Of a stretch of 64,000 bases of DNA, positions 59,492 to 64,000 are shown piece by piece. Within the stretch, counting starts at the first letter, position 1, and each line of letters opens with the position of its first letter. The notes below the pieces were generated by a model. The model did no database searches. It had not been told where the DNA came from and saw only the letters and a program-made list of their open reading frames with translations. Source of the DNA: Sandaracinobacteroides sp039808025 (GTDB taxonomy: Bacteria > Pseudomonadota > Alphaproteobacteria > Sphingomonadales > Sphingomonadaceae); assembly GCA_039808025.1 (NCBI GenBank), contig JBDHSK010000004.1, forward strand, positions 1 to 64,000, written 5' to 3'. The position numbers and the translations under genes were made by a program.

Positions 59492-60234
59492 GCATTCCGG
59501 CCGTGCACAACGTCGCCATCGTCACCGGGGCGGCGGGCGGCCTGGGGCGCGCCATCTCGCAGAGGCTGGCAACAGACGGCTATCGCGTATTGCTCACCGA
59601 CATCGACGCCGAGGCCGCCACCGCAGCGGCCGCCGGAATGCCGGGCGAGGCTGCGGCGCTGGCGATCGACGTGCGCACCCGCGACGGGTTCGAGAAGGCC
59701 TTTGCCTTTGCAACCGAGCACTGGGGGGGGGTTGGGGTGCTGGTCAACAATGCCGCCCTCACCCGCACCACGCCCCTGTTCGATATCTCGCCCGAAGAAT
59801 TCGACGCCGTCACTGCGGTGGCGCTGAAGGGCTGTTTTCTGGGCTGTCAGGTCGCCGGGCGGCACATGCGCGCCCGCCGCTATGGCCGCATCATCAACAT
59901 CGCATCGCTGGCCGGCCAGAACGGCGGCGCCGCCACCGGGGCCCATTATGCGGCGGCCAAGGGGGGTATCCTCACCCTCACCAAGGTGTTTGCCCGTGAT
60001 CTCGCAGCCGATGGAGTGACCGTCAACGCCATCTCGCCGGGTCCGCTCGACCTCGATTCCGTACGTGCCCTGCTGCCGCCCGAGCGTCTGCAGGCAGTGA
60101 TCGGAACCATCCCGGCTGGCACCCTTGGCGACCCGGATTATATCGCCCGACTGGTGTCGTTGCTGGCATCGCCACAGGCGGTGTCGGCCATTGGCGCCAC
60201 CTTCGATGTCAACGGCGGGCTGTACCTGCGCTGA
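59488..60234 (+). CDS. iacE: Short-chain dehydrogenase/reductase, IacE-like
   Basis: The 248-residue SDR has TGAAGGLGRAISQRL, NNAALTRTTPLFDI, NIASLAGQNGG, the catalytic HYAAAKGG and the C-terminal FDVNGGLYLR. In iac clusters IacE is the SDR acting on an oxidised indole-acetate intermediate. It closes the operon and its 3' end overlaps the convergent M61 peptidase gene by 26 bases. Confidence 0.84.
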   Translation: MSIPAVHNVAIVTGAAGGLGRAISQRLATDGYRVLLTDIDAEAATAAAAGMPGEAAALAIDVRTRDGFEKAFAFATEHWGGVGVLVNNAALTRTTPLFDISPEEFDAVTAVALKGCFLGCQVAGRHMRARRYGRIINIASLAGQNGGAATGAHYAAAKGGILTLTKVFARDLAADGVTVNAISPGPLDLDSVRALLPPERLQAVIGTIPAGTLGDPDYIARLVSLLASPQAVSAIGATFDVNGGLYLR

Positions 60235-61957
60235 CGGGGGCCCAAGGTGAGCTGCCGGGGGTTTCAGGCGCTGTCGTGCACCCCGGCTTTGCCTGCCACT
60301 GCCAGGCCGAGACTGTCTCGCCCCGTGGCTGGTAGGCGATTTCCAGCGTCCGGCCGTCACGCCGGATCGCCAGCTTCAGAACCGCCTGCTGATCGCCCTG
60401 CATCCCATCCTGGGAAAAACCGGTGGTGATCACATCGCCGTCGCGCAGGCCGGCTCTGGCTGCCTCGGAACCAGGTTTCACGCCCTTCACCAACCGCGGC
60501 CGCGCCAGCAGGCTGTCCGGGTCAAACCCCAGATCAAAGCGCCGCAAGGGCTTTGCCACCCGCTCGAAACAGGGCCCGAAGGCGTCAGATGGCGGAAGCA
60601 TCACCGCCCCCGTCAGCATGGCGTCAAAATCGCGCTCACCAGCTTCCCCAAGCTCGGCGCGCAGCAACTGGCGCCACAGCGCCTCGTTCATCGGCTTTCC
60701 GGAACGGCGGGCGGCCAGCATGGCGCGTACCAGATCATCGACTGATCGTTTGCCGCCGCTGGCCTTGCGGATGCGGGCGTCGAGCACCGCAAAATACAGC
60801 GAGCCGCGATCGTAGGGCAGCACGCGAATCCGGGTATCGCGCCAGAAACCGGTGGGAATGTCGCGGTTGGGAAGGCCGATCATGATGTTGGTGTAATAGC
60901 GCCCGGCCGTCTGGTTCAGATCGTCGAGGAACGCCTGATCATCGATCAGCCCCGCCCGCCATGGCAGCAGCCGCTGATAATAAACCGCGAGCCCCTCGCC
61001 AAACCAGCTGCGGTCCAGCCCTCCGGGTTTGTCCATCGATTCATCGAGCGACCGCACCCAGGAATGCAGCATTTCATGCGCCAGCAGGCCCTTCAGATCG
61101 TCAGCCGTCGACTGCGGGCCATAAGTGAAGGCGAAACTGTCGGTCAGCCCGATACCGCTGCCGGGGTTTTGCGGATTGGGGCGGCCAAACACCCCGAAAC
61201 GCGGGGCCGATTCCTGAAAGACCTGCCCGTAATAGCGGTGCAGCCGCCCGGCCCAGTCCATGACAGCGGCTGCATCAAAGGGCGGGCTGCCGGTCAGCAC
61301 GGCAAAAAACCCGTCGTCACCACGATGAAGCCGCAGCTTCCCGGCGGCAAAATAACTGGCCGACAGGCGGTCGCTGGTCAGTGGCTGCGACGATGTGGCA
61401 GCCCCGATGCCCAGGCTGGAGGCTGCCGTCGCCCCCGGATCCATGGCGGCGAGGTTCCAGCGGATGCTGGTTTCTCGCGCCACCTTGTCGTCGGGCAGAA
61501 TCAGAAAGGCATTCCCCGCCCCTGAAAAGGCGCCGTCACCGGTGCGCAACTCATACTGCGGCAGGTTCAGCAGCGGCAGGCCGGAATCGATCGAAACCCG
61601 GTAACGGATGGAAACCGTGCCCGAAACGGCGCGCTGCGCCTGCCATTGCCGCAGCTGATTGCTGTCGTCTTCCGATTTGTCGCCGGCGGTCAGCGCCAGC
61701 GGCCCTCTGTCGTCGCTGACAACAAGGCCGGTGATGTCATTGGCGCTGGTCGGCACATTGTTGGCGCGCACCGGCAGCCGCAGCACAGTGTCGCCGGCGG
61801 CGGCCTCGAGGCCTTCGGCGCGGATATCGATATCAAGCCACGGAACATGGCCGGCGGCATCCGCAGCGGCGGGGGTGATGCTGATGTCGAGCGCCGGCTC
61901 CGCCGCCCCCGACGTACCCAATCCGAATGCTGCAACCGCTGCCAGCCATATCCGCAT
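60209..61957 (-). CDS. Exported M61-family glycyl aminopeptidase-like protein with PDZ domain
   Basis: The ATG at 61957, six bases after GGAG, begins a signal peptide (RIWLAAVAAFGLGTSGAAEP); 582 residues. It has an N-terminal beta-rich domain, the zinc motif LAHEMLHSWV (H-E-x-x-H) with the downstream WFGEGLAVYY (third ligand Glu), and a C-terminal PDZ-like region (SEAARAGLRDGDVIT). The family releases N-terminal Gly/Ala and is exported. Its end overlaps iacE convergently by 26 bases. Confidence 0.88.
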   Translation of the reverse strand: MRIWLAAVAAFGLGTSGAAEPALDISITPAAADAAGHVPWLDIDIRAEGLEAAAGDTVLRLPVRANNVPTSANDITGLVVSDDRGPLALTAGDKSEDDSNQLRQWQAQRAVSGTVSIRYRVSIDSGLPLLNLPQYELRTGDGAFSGAGNAFLILPDDKVARETSIRWNLAAMDPGATAASSLGIGAATSSQPLTSDRLSASYFAAGKLRLHRGDDGFFAVLTGSPPFDAAAVMDWAGRLHRYYGQVFQESAPRFGVFGRPNPQNPGSGIGLTDSFAFTYGPQSTADDLKGLLAHEMLHSWVRSLDESMDKPGGLDRSWFGEGLAVYYQRLLPWRAGLIDDQAFLDDLNQTAGRYYTNIMIGLPNRDIPTGFWRDTRIRVLPYDRGSLYFAVLDARIRKASGGKRSVDDLVRAMLAARRSGKPMNEALWRQLLRAELGEAGERDFDAMLTGAVMLPPSDAFGPCFERVAKPLRRFDLGFDPDSLLARPRLVKGVKPGSEAARAGLRDGDVITTGFSQDGMQGDQQAVLKLAIRRDGRTLEIAYQPRGETVSAWQWQAKPGCTTAPETPGSSPWAPVSAGTARR

Positions 61958-62056
61958 GAACTGCTCCTGCCCTGGTGGCACCCCTAGCATGGCCGGCGCG
62001 CATACCGCTGTTCGCAATGGCCCGGCCTGCCACGCCAGGCGCATAACCTATCCCCA

Positions 62057-62530
62057 TCAGGGGGAGGGCAGCGGCAACCGATGGGTGCACTTGATCTCAG
62101 AGAGGGTGGCCGTCGAGCGGACATCGACCACCCCGGGCAGCCGCAACAACGTATGGAAGGTGAACTTCTGGTACCAGTCCATATTGGGGGCCAGAACCTT
62201 GATCATCACGTCCATTTCCCCGAAAATGGTATAGGCTTCGGTAATTTCCGGTATGTTCCCGATCGCATAGGTGAAGCGCTCGCGTTCCTCCTCAGACAGG
62301 CGGCCGATCTTCAGCTGGGCGAAGATATACATGTTGTCGCCCAGCTTCTCGCGGTCGAGGATCGCCACTTGCGCCTTCACATAGCCCTCATCCTTCAGCC
62401 GCTGCATGCGCCGCCAGCACGGCGACTGCGACAACCCCACCCGGTCAGCGATCTCGCTCGAGGATTCCGAGGCGTCGATCTGCAGACGGTCGAGAATCTT
62501 GTAGTCGAGACGATCGAGGGCAGACGCCAT
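62057..62530 (-). CDS. Lrp/AsnC-family transcriptional regulator
   Basis: The 157-residue protein has an N-terminal helix-turn-helix (LDYKILDRLQIDASESSSEI, VGLSQSPCWRRMQRLKDEGY) and a C-terminal RAM ligand-binding domain (EITEAYTIFGEMDVMIKV, LPGVVDVRSTATLSEIK). It typically senses an amino acid and regulates a divergent gene. Here that is the ornithine-cyclodeaminase-family gene, 131 bases away, a classic pairing. Confidence 0.94.
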   Translation of the reverse strand: MASALDRLDYKILDRLQIDASESSSEIADRVGLSQSPCWRRMQRLKDEGYVKAQVAILDREKLGDNMYIFAQLKIGRLSEEERERFTYAIGNIPEITEAYTIFGEMDVMIKVLAPNMDWYQKFTFHTLLRLPGVVDVRSTATLSEIKCTHRLPLPSP

Positions 62531-62550
62531 GGTTATGCACTTTCGCGGCT

Positions 62551-62564
62551 ATTGATAGATCAAT
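62551..62564. promoter_or_regulatory. Lrp-type palindrome candidate
   Basis: ATTGAT-AG-ATCAAT is a perfect 6-2-6 inverted repeat 21 bases from the lrp-like start in an AT-rich divergent region. It fits an autoregulatory site of the AsnC-type regulator. TATAGT at 62623-62628 and 62640-62645 are possible -10 boxes for the cyclodeaminase gene. Confidence 0.5.
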
Positions 62565-62661
62565 TTTCCATTGTTTTGCCTGATTGCCGGTAAAATCAAC
62601 AGAAATATCGCCATCAGGCAGCTATAGTGTCCGTCGCGGTATAGTGAGGGAGCCCGGGAGC

Positions 62662-63588
62662 ATGCAGGTGATCGACTCCGACGAGGTGCGGCAAAGGCTG
62701 GATCTCCCCTCGTGCATTGCTGCCATGCGAACGGCGATGGCGGCGCTTTCGGCCGGCACCACCCGGCAATTGCCGCGCAGCCTGATCACCATGGGCGAAG
62801 GGCGGCTCTTTGCCCAGATGCCCGGCGCTCTGGCCGATGACGGCCTGTTCGGCGCCAAGCTGATCAGCGTCTTTACCGACCCGTCGCGTCCCGGCCGGCA
62901 GCGCCATCGCGGGGTCGTGGTGCTGTTCGAGCCGGCAGAAGGCCGCCCGGTCGCCGTCGTCGACGCCGAGGAAATCACCCATATCCGCACGGCCGCCGCC
63001 ACCGCCATGGCCACCGACGCGCTCGCCCGCCCCGGGGCGCAGACCCTGCTGATCGTCGGCACCGGCGGTCAGGCGCAAAGCCATCTGCAGGCCCTGCCGC
63101 TGGTGCGGCCGTTTCAGCGCATCCTTGTCTGGGGCCGCGATGACGCCAAGGCGCAGGCGCTGGCCGCGGAATTCGGCGCTGAGGCAGTAACCGACCTGAA
63201 GGCCTCCTGTGGCGAAGCCGATGTGATCTGCACCGTGACCTGCGCCGCGACTCCTGTCGTTCACGGCGCCTGGCTCAGCCCCGGCACGCACATCAACCTG
63301 GTAGGCTCCAGCATCCCCGGCCCGGTGGAAGTCGATAACGAACTGGTGGTGCGTGGCCGCTATTTCGTGGAAAGCCGCACCACGGCGCTGGCAGCCGCCG
63401 CTGAGTTTCTCGTCGCCCGCGCCGCCGGGCTGATCGACGACCGCCATATCGCCGGCGAAATCGGTGAGGTGCTTCTGGGGCAGGTGCCCGCCCGCCGCCA
63501 CGACACCGACATCACCATCTACAAATCCCTGGGGCATGCCGTTCAGGATCTGGCGGCCGCTGCCCTTCTGGTTCGGAGTGCCTCCTGA
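62662..63588 (+). CDS. Ornithine cyclodeaminase/mu-crystallin family protein
   Basis: The ATG at 62662, after GGGAG, gives 308 residues. It has the family's RSLITMGEGRLFAQMPG (substrate part), FGAKLISVF, VVDAEEITHIRTAAATAMAT (substrate Arg/Lys region) and the Rossmann segment LIVGTGGQAQSHLQAL. Members act as ornithine cyclodeaminase, alanine dehydrogenase or ketimine reductase. Divergence from an AsnC-type regulator suggests amino-acid catabolism. Overlaps the next start by one base (TGATG). Confidence 0.88.
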   Translation: MQVIDSDEVRQRLDLPSCIAAMRTAMAALSAGTTRQLPRSLITMGEGRLFAQMPGALADDGLFGAKLISVFTDPSRPGRQRHRGVVVLFEPAEGRPVAVVDAEEITHIRTAAATAMATDALARPGAQTLLIVGTGGQAQSHLQALPLVRPFQRILVWGRDDAKAQALAAEFGAEAVTDLKASCGEADVICTVTCAATPVVHGAWLSPGTHINLVGSSIPGPVEVDNELVVRGRYFVESRTTALAAAAEFLVARAAGLIDDRHIAGEIGEVLLGQVPARRHDTDITIYKSLGHAVQDLAAAALLVRSAS

Positions 63589-64000
63589 TGCGATTGATTC
63601 CCGTGCTGCTTGGCGCCACCCTGCTTGCGACCAGCGGCGCGGCGCTTGCCACCATCAGCCGCTGGACGGTGCTGGCCGGAGGCGAGAAGGTGGGGTTCGC
63701 CGAGGCCGATTCCGATGCCGATGGCCGGCAGCTGCGCATCCGCCATGATGTCAAGAACAATGGCCGCGGCCCGACCATGACCGAAGAGATCGTGCTGGGC
63801 GACGACGGGCTGCCGCGCCAATGGTCGCTGAAAGGCACCTCAACCTTCGGCGGCATTGTGGATGAATGGTTCAGCCATGACGGCGCAAAGGCCAGCTGGC
63901 GCGATTCGACAGGGGCCGGGTCAGCCACCGTCAGCGGCCCCGCCCTTTATGTGGGTCAGAACGCCAGCCCCCTGGCGCTTGGCATCTATGCACGCGCACT
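63588..64000 (+). CDS. Exported protein, N-terminal part only (possible secreted amidohydrolase)
   Basis: The ATG at 63588 overlaps the cyclodeaminase stop. A signal peptide (RLIPVLLGATLLATSGAALA) is followed by a beta-rich segment (WTVLAGGEKVGFAEAD, TMTEEIVLGDDGLPRQWSLK, VDEWFSHDGAKASWRD). The last pattern resembles the N-terminal domain of large secreted amidohydrolases of sphingomonads, as I recall, but the catalytic part lies beyond the window. Coupled with the cyclodeaminase gene it may hydrolyse a dipeptide or lactam. Confidence 0.6.
   Translation, partial: MRLIPVLLGATLLATSGAALATISRWTVLAGGEKVGFAEADSDADGRQLRIRHDVKNNGRGPTMTEEIVLGDDGLPRQWSLKGTSTFGGIVDEWFSHDGAKASWRDSTGAGSATVSGPALYVGQNASPLALGIYARA

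Noticed and set aside
62050..62066. CCCCATCAGGGGG resembling the core of the 17-bp operator
   Set aside because: It lies in the last codons of the AsnC-type regulator gene and lacks the conserved flanks.
1..64000. CRISPR arrays, insertion sequences, prophage genes
   Set aside because: No regularly spaced repeats, transposases, integrases or phage structural genes were seen on either strand.

Overview
The window looks like a chromosomal segment of a GC-rich alphaproteobacterium, most likely of the Sphingomonadales. The first 78 bases are the 5' end of a 16S rRNA gene (minus strand) with a sphingomonad-like start. The block mnmE-mnmG-rsmG-parA-parB with two perfect parS palindromes, plus an rRNA operon, suggests a position near the replication origin. 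No insertion sequence, prophage or CRISPR array was seen.

Layout. 1-7.2 kb: 16S start with promoter and leader, a CBS-domain protein, a small membrane protein, an alpha/beta hydrolase, maeB and mutS. 7.4-20.4 kb: a catabolic block with a TonB-dependent receptor, two MFS transporters, an amidohydrolase, a LysR regulator, a KshA-like Rieske oxygenase, an acetoacetate-decarboxylase-like protein, three oxidoreductases (SDR, aldehyde dehydrogenase, SDR) and a lipocalin-like protein. 20.5-33.3 kb: a LuxR-type regulator and a 13-gene minus-strand operon. Much of that operon matches the HIP (steroid C/D-ring) degradation genes known from Mycobacterium tuberculosis and Comamonas: ipdA, ipdB, ipdC, ipdF, an echA20-like hydrolase, a fadA6-like thiolase, a fadE31/fadE32-like pair and an Rv3548c-like SDR. 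33.4-46.8 kb: K+ uptake genes ktrAB, an unusual hydrolase/flavin-reductase fusion, an L,D-transpeptidase-like protein, an Alg13/Alg14-like glycosyltransferase pair, a Bcr-type efflux pump, arfB, the mnmE-parB block and a lipoprotein methyltransferase. 46.9-60.2 kb: tRNA-Ala(CGC), a second TonB-dependent receptor, then a tightly coupled operon of a tricorn-like peptidase, a secreted amidohydrolase and iacH-iacA-iacB-iacI-iacC-iacD-iacE (indole-3-acetate degradation). 60.2-64 kb: an M61 peptidase, an Lrp/AsnC regulator, an ornithine-cyclodeaminase-family protein and the start of a secreted protein cut by the window end.

How it fits together. The cell appears equipped to take up and oxidise polycyclic plant- or animal-derived compounds: a steroid nucleus in the first catabolic half and auxin, possibly as amino-acid conjugates, in the second. 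The most interesting non-coding signal is a 17-bp element, AATCACCA(A/G)ATGGGGAC. It occurs almost identically upstream of the first TonB receptor and upstream of ipdA, 26 kb apart, with two related copies between the aldehyde dehydrogenase and SDR genes. This suggests one regulator joins these blocks in a regulon. All functional calls rest on reading the translated sequences and recalling protein families; no database search was run.
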